64,000 nucleotides of DNA from Paraburkholderia oxyphila NBRC 105797 (GTDB lineage: Bacteria > Pseudomonadota > Gammaproteobacteria > Burkholderiales > Burkholderiaceae). Under the pieces are notes generated by a model that searched no databases, had not been told where the DNA came from, and was given only the letters and a program-made list of their open reading frames with translations. The stretch is taken from positions 1-64,000 of the forward strand of contig NZ_BAYD01000030.1 in assembly GCF_000685075.1 (NCBI RefSeq). The letters are read 5' to 3'. The position numbers and the translations under genes were made by a program. Within the stretch, counting starts at the first letter, position 1. Each line of letters begins with the position of its first letter. Below, one piece after another: positions 55,006 through 63,516 of the stretch.

Positions 55006-56379
55006 ATGAAGCCTTCCTCAACGCCGGCCACAAGCGGCACGAACGGTTCAAGCGGCGCACGCGAACCGCATCTCAAGCGCACGCTCGGCCTGCCCTCCGT
55101 GCTTCTGTTCGGCCTCGCCTACATGGCGCCGCTGATCGTCTACGGCACCTACGGCGTGCTCGCCGGCGCAAGCCAGGACACCGCCGCGCTCGCCTATCTC
55201 ATCGCGCTCATCGCGATCGTGTTCACGGCGCTCAGCTACGGCAAACTCGCGCGCCTGTTCCCGGTGGCGGGTTCCGCCTACACCTACACGCGCAAGAGCT
55301 TCAACGCGCATCTGGGCTTCATGATCGGCTGGGCCACGCTGCTCGACTACTTCTTCCTGCCGATGGTGATCTGGCTGATCGGCGCGGCCTACCTGAACGC
55401 GGCCTTCCCGCACGTGCCCACGTGGATCTGGATCGTCGCGTTCATCGTGCTCACGAGCGCGCTGAACATTGTCGGCATCGAGCTCGCCGCGCGCTTCAAC
55501 ATCGTGCTGATGATCGTGCAGCTCGGCATTACCGCCATGTTCGTCGTGCTGTGCCTGCACTATGCCGAGGCAGCAGCGGGCCCAGGCGGCCTCATCGCCG
55601 CGCAGCCGTTCTTCCAGCCGCACGTGCCGCTGTCGGCCACGATGGCCGGCGCCGCTATCGCCGCGTATTCGTATCTCGGCTTCGACGCCGTTTCCACGCT
55701 CACCGAAGAAACCATCGAGCCGGAAAAGAACATCCCGCGCGCCATCGTGCTGATCGCGCTGGTGGGCGGCGCGATCTTCGTGATCGCCGCGTACACGCTG
55801 CAGCTCGCGCATCCGGGCGCCGTGTTCAAGGACCCCGATTCGGCCGCGTTCGAAATCGCACGCAAAGTGGGCGGTGACATCTTCGTGACGATCTTCCTTG
55901 CCGGCCTGATCCTCGCGCAGTTCGCCTCCGGCATCTCGGCGCAAGCGAGCGTGGGCCGTCTGCTCTACGCGATGGGCCGCGACGAAGTGCTGCCCAAGTC
56001 GATCTTCGGCTTCATTCACCCGCGCTTTCGCACGCCCGCCATCAACATCGCGATTGCCGGCGCAGTTGGCCTGATCGCGCTGAAGCTCGACGTGGCCACG
56101 TCCACCTCGTTCATCAACTTCGGCGCGTTCCTCGCGTTCACCTCGGTGAACCTCTGCGTGATCCGTCAGTACCTGAGCCGCGCGCCCGGCACGCAAGGCT
56201 TCGGCGTGCTCGGCGGCATCGTGTTCCCGCTGCTTGGCGCCATCACCGACATCTGGTTGCTGGTCAGCCTCGAGAAGACCGCGATCGTGCTCGGCGTGAT
56301 CTGGTTCGTGCTGGGCCTCGCGTATCTCGGCTGGATCACGCGCTGCTTCCGTCGCGCGCCGCCGGAAATGGCTGTGTAA
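55006..56379 (+). CDS. APC-family amino acid/amine permease
   Basis: The product is a 457-aa inner-membrane transporter with twelve predicted helices. LPSVLLFGLAYMAPLIVYGTYG and AYTYTRKSFNAHLGFMIGWATLLDYFFLP are typical of the amino acid-polyamine-organocation superfamily, as is SYLGFDAVSTLTEETIEPEKNIPRAI. The nearest style is the YeeF/PuuP-like group of polyamine or amine importers. CAGGAGACAA precedes the ATG. It lies downstream of a nitrilase-family gene and ends in a terminator. Confidence 0.9.
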   Translation: MKPSSTPATSGTNGSSGAREPHLKRTLGLPSVLLFGLAYMAPLIVYGTYGVLAGASQDTAALAYLIALIAIVFTALSYGKLARLFPVAGSAYTYTRKSFNAHLGFMIGWATLLDYFFLPMVIWLIGAAYLNAAFPHVPTWIWIVAFIVLTSALNIVGIELAARFNIVLMIVQLGITAMFVVLCLHYAEAAAGPGGLIAAQPFFQPHVPLSATMAGAAIAAYSYLGFDAVSTLTEETIEPEKNIPRAIVLIALVGGAIFVIAAYTLQLAHPGAVFKDPDSAAFEIARKVGGDIFVTIFLAGLILAQFASGISAQASVGRLLYAMGRDEVLPKSIFGFIHPRFRTPAINIAIAGAVGLIALKLDVATSTSFINFGAFLAFTSVNLCVIRQYLSRAPGTQGFGVLGGIVFPLLGAITDIWLLVSLEKTAIVLGVIWFVLGLAYLGWITRCFRRAPPEMAV

Positions 56380-56722
56380 GAAAGACTGCGTGGCGGCAGC
56401 CACTCGCGCAGAGAGCGCGAGTGTGAGTCTGAGTGGCCATGCCGCTCTGCTAGCTGCCGCGTACGGTGGGATCGAATCGGGCTTTCGCTTCGCGCGGAAG
56501 CCCGATTTTTTTGTACCTGCGAATCGCGTACACACGCGCGAACCGTAATCTCCAGACGCACGGGCGCGTCGCATGTGCCGCGCAACGGCCTGCACGGTTG
56601 CGCGATTGCCCGATTGCGGGGTCGGGATGAAACAAGCGTTCGGTCACGCGGACCCGAACCGAACTACAATGCATGCCGTCCTCCGATTTGCAGGCACGTT
56701 CGTCGCCTCGTTAGTACGCACC
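56380..56722. other. Intergenic region, permease to lipoprotein
   Basis: Apart from the permease terminator, nothing recognisable was found in these 343 bp. The promoter of the lipoprotein gene is presumably here. Confidence 0.4.
56475..56512 (+). terminator. Terminator of the APC permease gene
   Basis: A ten-bp perfect stem AATCGGGCTT / AAGCCCGATT (56475-56484 with 56498-56507) is followed by five T. It is about 95 bp past the stop codon. Confidence 0.85.
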
Positions 56723-57940
56723 ATGCCCCGTTTTTCTAGAGTTGCCCCGTTCCTGCTGATTTCGCTCGCCGCCGCCCTCAGTGCCTGCTCGTCGACCAAA
56801 CCCGCGTTTCAAGACGACCAGCTGTTGAGCAGCGCCCCGAGCCCGTTCTCGCACGGCTTCAACTACGCCAGCACCGATGCCTGTGAGGCCTCGCGCCGCG
56901 CGTTGCTGAGCCAGGGCTACATGACGACGATGACGCACAACGACACCGTCGACGCCACCAAGAACTTCCAGCCGACGATCGACCAGCATATCGTCGTGGA
57001 GGTGCATGTGGTCTGCACCCCCGCCGACGCAACGAACACGAGCATGGTGTACGTGAATGCCGTGCAAAACGGCTATGCGCTCAAGAAGAGTGCGACGTCG
57101 GCAAGCGTGGGGCTGTCGATTCTCGGGTCGGTCTCGCTGCCGATCCACTCGAACACCGACGAAATGGTGAAGGTCTCGAGCCAGACGATCCAGTCGGACG
57201 CGTTCTACAAGCGCTTCTTCGATCTGGTGGGGCGCTATCTGAACACGGTCGCGCGCAGCGAGCCGGTGCCGGGCAGCGGCGATATCAAGTCCACGCCGTT
57301 GCCGCCGCCGCTGGAGCCGGACCCGGCGCTGATGAACACGGCGGCCCCGGGCGCTTCCGCGGCGCCTGCGGCAGCGGCCACTGGGGTGGCAGTGCTGCAC
57401 CCCGCCGTGCCGCCCGCGACGCCCGTGCCAGGTACGCAAACGGCGGTGCCCGCTGCCGCGGCTAGCGGCGTGCACGCAGTCTTCCCGGCGTCGCCGGCCT
57501 CGGAGGCGACGCTGCTCACGCCGGTCTTGCCGCCGCCGGCTGCATCGGCACCCGCTGCGGCGACGAGCCCGGCGACGCCCGACGCCGCGAGTGCGCCTGC
57601 CGGGGCCAATCGTGCCGCGCAGCCGGGTGCGGCTGCCGTGCCGGCCTCGGGCGCTGCCGCAACTCAAGCGGCTGCACCGGCCTCGGGCGCTTCCACAACT
57701 CAAGCGGCTGCACCGGCCCCTGGCGCTGCCGCGGTTCAGGCGGCCGCGCAGCCCGCTGCGGCATCGGCTGCCGCACCCGTCACCATCGCTGCGGCGCCCA
57801 CGAGCGTTGCGAATTCGGGGACGGCCACTTCCTCGCCGGCACCCGCCGGCGGTACGCAAAACGTCGCGGCGGCCAGCGCGTCGGGAGCGGTCAGCGCGCC
57901 CGCCTCGAACGCCGCACCGGCCGCAGCCACGACGCACTAA
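56723..57940 (+). CDS. DUF2242 domain lipoprotein with Ala/Pro-rich tail
   Basis: The product is 405 aa. The signal peptide ends in a lipobox (SLAAALSAC), so the mature protein is a lipid-anchored envelope protein. The DUF2242 domain spans about 30-180 (GFNYASTDACEASRRALLSQGYMTTM, SDAFYKRFFDLVGRYLN). Beyond about 200 the chain is low-complexity Ala/Pro/Ser/Thr with a three-copy 12-residue repeat. The ATG at 56723 gives the signal peptide directly; the 50 codons upstream in frame are not used. Function is unknown. Confidence 0.88.
   Translation: MPRFSRVAPFLLISLAAALSACSSTKPAFQDDQLLSSAPSPFSHGFNYASTDACEASRRALLSQGYMTTMTHNDTVDATKNFQPTIDQHIVVEVHVVCTPADATNTSMVYVNAVQNGYALKKSATSASVGLSILGSVSLPIHSNTDEMVKVSSQTIQSDAFYKRFFDLVGRYLNTVARSEPVPGSGDIKSTPLPPPLEPDPALMNTAAPGASAAPAAAATGVAVLHPAVPPATPVPGTQTAVPAAAASGVHAVFPASPASEATLLTPVLPPPAASAPAAATSPATPDAASAPAGANRAAQPGAAAVPASGAAATQAAAPASGASTTQAAAPAPGAAAVQAAAQPAAASAAAPVTIAAAPTSVANSGTATSSPAPAGGTQNVAAASASGAVSAPASNAAPAAATTH
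57645..57752 (+). repeat. Three 36-bp tandem repeats in the lipoprotein tail
   Basis: Three in-frame units encode ASGAAATQAAAP, ASGASTTQAAAP and APGAAAVQAAAQ. The exact 36-bp spacing with few changes suggests recent slippage and possible length variation between strains. Confidence 0.8.
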
Positions 57941-58055
57941 GTAAGCGCCCACTCTGCGCCCACCCGCGCACACCGATCTGCAGCGCCAGCACACACGGTC
58001 CGGATGCCCGCCCGGGCATGCGGTGCATGCCTCACGAGCCAGACGTGCGGCGCGC

Positions 58056-58688
58056 CTAGCGCAAGCCCGCCATCATCGCACCCATCCCCACCAGCAAACC
58101 GCCCATCAGCCGGTTGACCGCGCGCAGGCGCCGAGGCCGCTGAAGCACATGGCGCAACCGGTGCGAGAACAGCGCCATCGACGCCACGCCGCCCGCGAAC
58201 ACCAGCGCGAACGTCGCCGCCAGCACGAGGTACTGCCGGTTCGCGCTCCAGGACGCATCCGCGCTGATGAACTGCGGAAAGAACGACGGAAAGAACAGCA
58301 AGGTCTTGGGATTGAGCCCCGAGGTGGCAAACCCGCGCCAGAACAGATCCCGCCGGGAAGTGAGCGCCTGCTCCGCGGGCTCGTTACCGGACTCGCCCCC
58401 GAGCGTGCGGCTGCGCCATTGCTTGCAGCCGAGCCAGACGAGATAGGCCGCGCCCACCCAGCGCAGCACCGTGAGTGAGTGCTCACTAATGAGGAGCAGC
58501 GAATTCAGGCAGAGGGCAGTGAAGACGAGCTGCAGCAAAACCGCGAGCGTGCCGCCCCAGACGCAAGGCAGCGCGCGGCGCCAGCCGGCGTGCAGCGCGT
58601 GGCTCATCGTGAGGACGTTGACGGGACCGGGGGTGTAGACGAGGACCAGCGCGGCGGCGAGAAACGACAAATACAGCTGGAGCGGCAT
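58056..58688 (-). CDS. LysE-family exporter
   Basis: The product is a 210-aa inner-membrane protein with six predicted helices. LALVLVYTPGPVNVLTMSHALHAGWRRAL-like sequence at the start (AAALVLVYTPGPVNVLT), WVGAAYLVWLGCKQWRS and SGLNPKTLLFFPSFFPQF define the LysE/RhtB family. The cargo is unknown. The adjacent, divergent Lrp/AsnC gene is a likely regulator, a common pairing for amino acid exporters. The ATG at 58688 is used; 30 codons upstream in frame are not family-like. Confidence 0.9.
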   Translation of the reverse strand: MPLQLYLSFLAAALVLVYTPGPVNVLTMSHALHAGWRRALPCVWGGTLAVLLQLVFTALCLNSLLLISEHSLTVLRWVGAAYLVWLGCKQWRSRTLGGESGNEPAEQALTSRRDLFWRGFATSGLNPKTLLFFPSFFPQFISADASWSANRQYLVLAATFALVFAGGVASMALFSHRLRHVLQRPRRLRAVNRLMGGLLVGMGAMMAGLR

Positions 58689-59069
58689 TTCTGGGAGTTC
58701 GGGCGAAAACGTGGTGACGGACGGCGCTTGAGGATCAAAAACCGGCAACAAAAAACCGCGCTCGAGGCGCGGTTTCAAATGCCATCTGCCCGATCGGACG
58801 TCGCTGGCTGCGTGATGAACGCGCGCAACGCCCGATGGCCGCCGCAGGGTGCAACGGAAACCGGCTCAGACGGTCCACCGCGGCTCGTGGCTGCGGCGGC
58901 GCACCCCAGCGCGGGGAGGTGGCCGCGTGGGTCGTGCCGGACAAGAAGGCATGTGGAAAATATACCGGGGATGGGCCGGTAAAGGCTTCCTGTTTTGGGG
59001 TAAAAGGCCCCTCATTGCGGAATCTTATTCCGCTAGAATGGCGATTTCCTGTAGAGAATTCCATTCATC
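58689..59069. other. Divergent region between the lysE-family and Lrp/AsnC genes
   Basis: The 381-bp region has a terminator-like hairpin near the lysE side, a GC-rich middle, and an AT-richer stretch next to the AsnC gene where both promoters may lie. The open frames in it are weak. Confidence 0.5.
58750..58775 (-). terminator. Leader terminator in front of the lysE-family gene
   Basis: The nine-bp stem AAACCGCGC / GCGCGGTTT (58753-58761 with 58767-58775) has a short loop, and on the minus strand it is followed by a run of six U. It lies about 62 bp upstream of the exporter ATG, within its own leader, where there is no upstream minus-strand gene to terminate. It may therefore be an attenuator or end a small RNA. 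Confidence 0.65.
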
Positions 59070-59552
59070 ATGAGCACCCGCGAACGCCCGCCCAAAACGC
59101 TCGACAACCACGACCGCAAGATCCTGCGCGCGCTCCAGCAAAACGCCCGCCTTTCCAACGCCGAGCTGGCCGAGCAGGTGGGCATGTCGACCACGGCGTG
59201 CTGGAACCGCACGCGCCAGCTCGAAGCCGACGGCTACATCGACGGCTATGTCGCGCTCGTGAACCAGCGCAAGCTGGGTTTCGCCGATATCGTGATTCTC
59301 GAGGTCACGCTCGACCGCCACGAAGACGACGCGCTCGCGCGCTTCGGCGCGGAACTCGCGGCGCTGCCCGAGGTGCTGGAGGCGTATCTCGTCTCCGGCG
59401 AATACGACTACTGGATCAAGGTGGCCGTGGACGGCACCGCGGGCTACGAGCGCTTCCTGCGCGAAAAGCTCTATCGCATTTCGAGCATCCGGCACAGCCG
59501 CTCGATGTTCGCACTGCGCTGCATGAAGGACGTGGCGTCGATGCAGGTGTGA
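59070..59552 (+). CDS. Lrp/AsnC-family transcriptional regulator
   Basis: The product is 160 aa. The N-terminal HTH (LDNHDRKILRALQQNARLSNAELAEQVGMSTTACWNRTRQLE) is followed by the RAM/AsnC ligand-binding domain (about 70-150: LGFADIVILEVTLDRHEDDALARF, SGEYDYWIKVAVDG). Such proteins sense amino acids and often control the exporter next door. Here that would be the divergent lysE-family gene. Confidence 0.94.
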   Translation: MSTRERPPKTLDNHDRKILRALQQNARLSNAELAEQVGMSTTACWNRTRQLEADGYIDGYVALVNQRKLGFADIVILEVTLDRHEDDALARFGAELAALPEVLEAYLVSGEYDYWIKVAVDGTAGYERFLREKLYRISSIRHSRSMFALRCMKDVASMQV

Positions 59553-59851
59553 GCCATGTTGCCTTCCACAGCAATTGCGCCCATCCCGATGCATCGGGCG
59601 GCTTGTGTAGGCTACGAGCTGACGACGAGTAAGACAATCTCCCCTTGACGGCGAAAAGGCTCATCGCGGTAGGCTACGTGTTCGCGAAGGCAAATGAACA
59701 ATCGACAAGGACGGCCCGATTGACTGTCGCTCCTGGAGGAACTGAGGTAGGCGGTCGCGGCACCTCGTAAACATACGCCGGGTTATGACGCAAACGCGTC
59801 CGCTTTATACCAAAGTCGCCGCCAGCGGGCGTCTTGGGAGATAGACACCGA

Positions 59852-61018
59852 ATGAAACCAACAAACGATATTCCCTTGCCTGAGGGCGACTATCGCAACA
59901 CCCTCGGCGACGTGGTCGCACTGCTCGAACAGGGTCGACAGGCCGCGGCGCGCAGCGTCAATACGCTGATGACCGCGACATATTGGCAGATCGGCCGTCG
60001 CATCGTCGAATCAGAGCAAGCTGGAAAGAATCGCGCGACGTATGGACATGCGCTCCTCCAGCGCTTGTCCGCCGACCTGACCACAAGGTTCGGACGCGGC
60101 TTCGGGGTTGATAACCTCGAACTGATGCGTCTGCTCTTCCAGAACTACCCCCCCGCAGTGATTTCCGAATCGGTGATTGGGAAATCTGTCGCGAATACGC
60201 CGGCGAAAAAATCCGAATCACCGATTCGGATTTTTTCGCTCCAGCATCTGGCCGAGGCCTTTCCGCTTTCATGGACACATTACGTCTACCTGCTGAGGCG
60301 CACGCGTTCGCCTGAAGAGCGTCGCTTTTACGAAGCCGAGGCCTTGCGCGGTGGTTGGAGCGTGCGCCAGCTGGGTCGGCAGATTGACAGCCAGTTCTAC
60401 ACTCGCACGCTGATGTCTCAAAACAAGCGCGCGATGCTCGAAAAGGGCAGCATCGCGCAGCGTGGCGACATCGTCACGCCCGAAGAAGCAATCAAGGATC
60501 CGTACGTTCTCGAATTCCTCGACTTGAAAGACGAATATTCCGAGACGCAGCTCGAGGAAGCACTGATCCACCGGCTCGAAGATTTTCTGCTCGAACTCGG
60601 CAGCGACTTCGCATTTGTGGGCCGCCAGCGACGCCTGCGAATCGGTGACAGCTGGTTTCGCGTCGACTTGTTGTTTTTTCATCGGCGCTTGCGATGCCTC
60701 GTCATCATCGATCTCAAGCTAACTGAACTCAATCACGCGGATGTGGGCCAGATGCACATGTACTGCAACTACGCAAAGGACCAATGGACGCTTCCGGGTG
60801 AAAATCCACCGGTAGGGCTAATACTTTGTGCTCGAACCAATACTGCGGTCGCACGATATGCCCTTGAAGGCCTGCCGAATAAGGTGCTCGCGGCCGAATA
60901 TCATATGGTCCTTCCAGACGAAGAATTGCTAGCCCGAGAGTTGGCCCGAACGCGCCGCGAATGGGAGGCCCGGCACACCGCCCGCCCAAACTCCCACCGG
61001 GTTGGTGACGAAGAGTGA
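59852..61018 (+). CDS. YhcG/DUF1016-family PD-(D/E)XK nuclease domain protein
   Basis: The product is 388 aa. The N-terminal winged-helix DUF1016 domain (about 15-100) has TYWQIGRRIVESEQAGKNRATYG and LLQRLSADLTTRFGRGF. The C-terminal nuclease domain (about 215-345) shows GSDFAFVGRQRRLRIGDSWFRVDLLFFHRRLRCLVIIDLKL, with Asp, then Asp-x-Lys of the PD-(D/E)XK core. Family members are often carried with restriction or defence genes, but none is adjacent here. A linker at residues 104-130 contains large inverted repeats. GC is lower than in neighbours, suggesting horizontal transfer. Confidence 0.9.
   Translation: MKPTNDIPLPEGDYRNTLGDVVALLEQGRQAAARSVNTLMTATYWQIGRRIVESEQAGKNRATYGHALLQRLSADLTTRFGRGFGVDNLELMRLLFQNYPPAVISESVIGKSVANTPAKKSESPIRIFSLQHLAEAFPLSWTHYVYLLRRTRSPEERRFYEAEALRGGWSVRQLGRQIDSQFYTRTLMSQNKRAMLEKGSIAQRGDIVTPEEAIKDPYVLEFLDLKDEYSETQLEEALIHRLEDFLLELGSDFAFVGRQRRLRIGDSWFRVDLLFFHRRLRCLVIIDLKLTELNHADVGQMHMYCNYAKDQWTLPGENPPVGLILCARTNTAVARYALEGLPNKVLAAEYHMVLPDEELLARELARTRREWEARHTARPNSHRVGDEE
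60164..60239 (+). promoter_or_regulatory. Mutually exclusive hairpins inside the YhcG coding sequence
   Basis: 60203-60219 and 60223-60239 form a perfect 17-bp stem around ACC, with a run of T in its 3' arm, the shape of an intrinsic terminator. Upstream, 60164-60178 (TCCGAATCGGTGATT) is the exact complement of 60216-60230 (AATCACCGATTCGGA), so a competing stem can form and break the terminator. The region encodes the variable linker of the protein. The structure is seen directly; any regulatory role is inferred. Confidence 0.6.
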
Positions 61019-61065
61019 GCACATCGCCAGTTAGTTCGACATCCATATCAAATTTGCCACGCAGC

Positions 61066-61782
61066 TCACGCATCCGGTGAACGCGCCCCGCTCGCGCGCA
61101 GAATCATCTTCACGACCTCTTCAGTCGTAGCCTCGAAGCTCGCAGCGGAAAGCGCGCGCTTGCCCGCGAGCGCGCGAATCTGCGCTTCGAAATCCGCGTA
61201 ATGCTGCGTGGTCGCCCAGATCATGAAGAGCAACGTCTTCGGCTCCACCGGCGCGAGCAGTCCTTCGCCGATCCAGCGCTCGATCAGTTGCACGCGCGAC
61301 TCCATCCACGGCTTCACGCGCTTGAGCAAAATGTCCTGCATGTGCGTAGCGCCGCTGATGATCTCGTTCGCCCATACCTTCGAGCCCAGCGGCCGGCGCC
61401 GCGAAAGCTCCATCTTCGCGCGCACGTAGCCGCCTATCGCGACGACCGGGTCGTCGCTCGCGTCGAAGGTGTCAGCAGCGGCGTTCCATTCCTCGAACAG
61501 ATCGTCCAGCACGCGCCAGTAGAGCGCGAGCTTCGTAGGGAAGTAGTAATGCAGGTTCGCCTTGGGCAAGCCGGCACGCTCGGCAATCAGCGCCGTGCTC
61601 GCGCCCTCGAAGCCGCGTTCCGCAAAAACCGCCTCCGCGCACGCCAGCAGATGCGTTTCGTTCGACGCGCGGATCGACGCCTTGCGGCGCGGCTTGTGCG
61701 TTGCATCAGGGTCGTCGCGCACGTTCGCGGTCGTGCGCATTGCAAGGTTCGCGGCTGGCGTGTTCGTGTCGTCGTCGCGCAT
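61066..61782 (-). CDS. TetR-family regulator, RutR-like
   Basis: The product is 238 aa. The HTH lies at AVFAERGFEGASTALIAERAG, then LPKANLHYYFPTKLALYWRVL. The C-terminal ligand domain (SRRRPLGSKVWANEIISGATHMQDIL, LLFMIWATTQHYADFEAQI) matches the RutR-type C-terminal family, whose members sense pyrimidines. It is divergent from a pyrimidine-degradation type operon, which fits. The N-terminal 40 residues are long and variable; MRTTANVRD at 61740 is another possible start. Confidence 0.9.
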   Translation of the reverse strand: MRDDDTNTPAANLAMRTTANVRDDPDATHKPRRKASIRASNETHLLACAEAVFAERGFEGASTALIAERAGLPKANLHYYFPTKLALYWRVLDDLFEEWNAAADTFDASDDPVVAIGGYVRAKMELSRRRPLGSKVWANEIISGATHMQDILLKRVKPWMESRVQLIERWIGEGLLAPVEPKTLLFMIWATTQHYADFEAQIRALAGKRALSAASFEATTEEVVKMILRASGARSPDA

Positions 61783-62126
61783 GGTGTTCGGTCCGCTCAA
61801 GGATGGAAAGGCATCGCGCGCATTGTCCGCCACGCAACACCGGTTTCATTGTAGTCATGGCGTAAGCACAACGTGCGTATGCCCATGACCAGCCTCAGGG
61901 TAAACCTGCGTGCCGTGTGTGCGGTTTCACGCACTGCAACATCGATGGCACGCTTTTCGCTCGTAACACCGCATTGAATTCTCGAAGTTTATCGGCTACA
62001 ACCTGTCCAATCGGACAGGATTCGACTAGCGCAGTTCAACGGCGTGGACCCACCGGCGAGACGCATGCACCTTTGTAGCGCAATGCGCCCCAGACGATGG
62101 CACGAATGCTCAACAGGAGAGCACGC
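61783..62126. other. Divergent region, tetR / amidohydrolase
   Basis: No gene is seen in these 344 bp. The notable element is the inverted repeat at 62002-62019, entered separately; the sequence around 61970-62000 is AT-richer and could hold a promoter. Confidence 0.5.
62002..62019. promoter_or_regulatory. Candidate TetR operator
   Basis: CCTGTCC-AATC-GGACAGG is a perfect inverted repeat with 7-bp arms and a 4-bp spacer, lying 108 bp before the amidohydrolase ATG in the divergent region. The size and symmetry suit a TetR dimer, and the only candidate protein adjacent is the RutR-like regulator. Confidence 0.6.
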
Positions 62127-63392
62127 ATGAACACAGTAAGCGAAGCCGCGCTGACCACCGCGATTCACGTGAATGGTCAGCGTCTCTGGAACAGCCTCAT
62201 GGAGATGGCGAAGATAGGCGCGACCGCGAAAGGCGGCGTCTGCCGTCTCGCGCTCACCGACCTCGACAAGCAGGGCCGCGACCTCATCGTGAAGTGGGCG
62301 AAGGAAGCGGGCTGCACAGTGAGCGTCGATCAGATGGGCAACGTCTTCATGCGCCGCGCGGGCCGCAACAACGACCTGCCGCCGGTGATGACCGGCTCGC
62401 ACGCCGATTCGCAACCCACGGGCGGCCGCTTCGACGGCATCTACGGCGTGCTTGGCGGCCTGGAAGTGATCCGCTCGCTCAACGATCATGGCATCCAGAC
62501 CGAGCACCCCATCGAGACGGTGATCTGGACCAACGAGGAAGGCTCGCGTTTCGCGCCCGCCATGGTGGCGTCGGGCGTATTCGCGGGCGTGTTCACGCTC
62601 GATTACGGTCTCTCGCGCAAGGACGTGGACGGCAAGACCATCGGCGAAGAGCTGCAGCGCATTGGCTATGCGGGCGAGCTGCCGTGCGGCGGGCGCAAGA
62701 TTCATGCGGCGTTCGAACTGCACATCGAACAGGGGCCGATACTCGAGGCGGAGCACAAGACCATAGGCGTCGTGACCGATGCGCAAGGCCAGCGCTGGTA
62801 CGAAGTCGTGCTCACGGGCCAGGAGGCGCACGCGGGCCCCACGCCCATGCCGCGCCGCCGCGACGCGTTGCTCGGCGCCTCGCGCGTGGTGCAGCTAGTC
62901 AACGAAATCGGCCTGCGCCATGCGCCGCTCGCATGCGCGACGGTCGGCATGATGCAGGTGCATCCGAACTCGCGCAACGTGATTCCGGGCCGCGTGTTCT
63001 TCACCATCGACTTCCGCCATCCGGAAGACGAAGTGCTCGCGAAGATGGACGCCGAGTTGCGCGAAGGCATCGCGAAGATCGCGGAGCAAGGCAAGCTCGA
63101 AGCCCAGGTCGAGCAGATTTTCTATTACGCGCCGGTCCCGTTCAACGAGGCTTGCGTGAAGTCCGTGCGCGCGGCGGCGGAGCGCTTCGGCTATTCGAAC
63201 CGCGACATCGTCTCGGGCGCGGGCCACGACGCGTGCTATCTCGCGACGGTCGCGCCCACTTCGATGGTGTTCGTGCCGTGCATCGACGGCATCAGCCATA
63301 ACGAAGTCGAAGACGCGACCCAGGAATGGATCGAAGCCGGCGCGAACGTGCTGCTGCACGCGATGCTCGAACGCGCGTGCGAGCCTGGATAA
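62127..63392 (+). CDS. Zn-dependent amidohydrolase (beta-ureidopropionase/hydantoinase-carbamoylase family)
   Basis: The product is a 421-aa M20-type metalloenzyme. Metal and substrate motifs are TGSHADSQPTGGRFDG (about 89-104), TNEEGSRFAPAM, ELHIEQGP, GQEAHAGPTPMPRRRDAL and GAGHDA. The family removes carbamoyl groups from N-carbamoyl-amino acids, including N-carbamoyl-beta-alanine in the last step of reductive uracil breakdown, or acts on allantoate. The PreT-like gene next to it favours the pyrimidine role. GGAG precedes ATG 62127. Confidence 0.9.
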   Translation: MNTVSEAALTTAIHVNGQRLWNSLMEMAKIGATAKGGVCRLALTDLDKQGRDLIVKWAKEAGCTVSVDQMGNVFMRRAGRNNDLPPVMTGSHADSQPTGGRFDGIYGVLGGLEVIRSLNDHGIQTEHPIETVIWTNEEGSRFAPAMVASGVFAGVFTLDYGLSRKDVDGKTIGEELQRIGYAGELPCGGRKIHAAFELHIEQGPILEAEHKTIGVVTDAQGQRWYEVVLTGQEAHAGPTPMPRRRDALLGASRVVQLVNEIGLRHAPLACATVGMMQVHPNSRNVIPGRVFFTIDFRHPEDEVLAKMDAELREGIAKIAEQGKLEAQVEQIFYYAPVPFNEACVKSVRAAAERFGYSNRDIVSGAGHDACYLATVAPTSMVFVPCIDGISHNEVEDATQEWIEAGANVLLHAMLERACEPG

Positions 63393-63516
63393 CGCATCAC
63401 GAGCATCACGAGCGGCCATAGAGCCGCGTAGCCAACCCGCAGTTTCCCCACGTACCGGCTGCCGCGCACCGCGCGCAGCCGGTGGACCCGTGTTTTGCCT
63501 CGCAAGGAGCATCCGG

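Noticed and set aside
55048-56595. 515-codon minus-strand frame opposite the APC permease
   Set aside because: Composition is that of an antisense shadow, and it runs past the permease terminator without a start signal.
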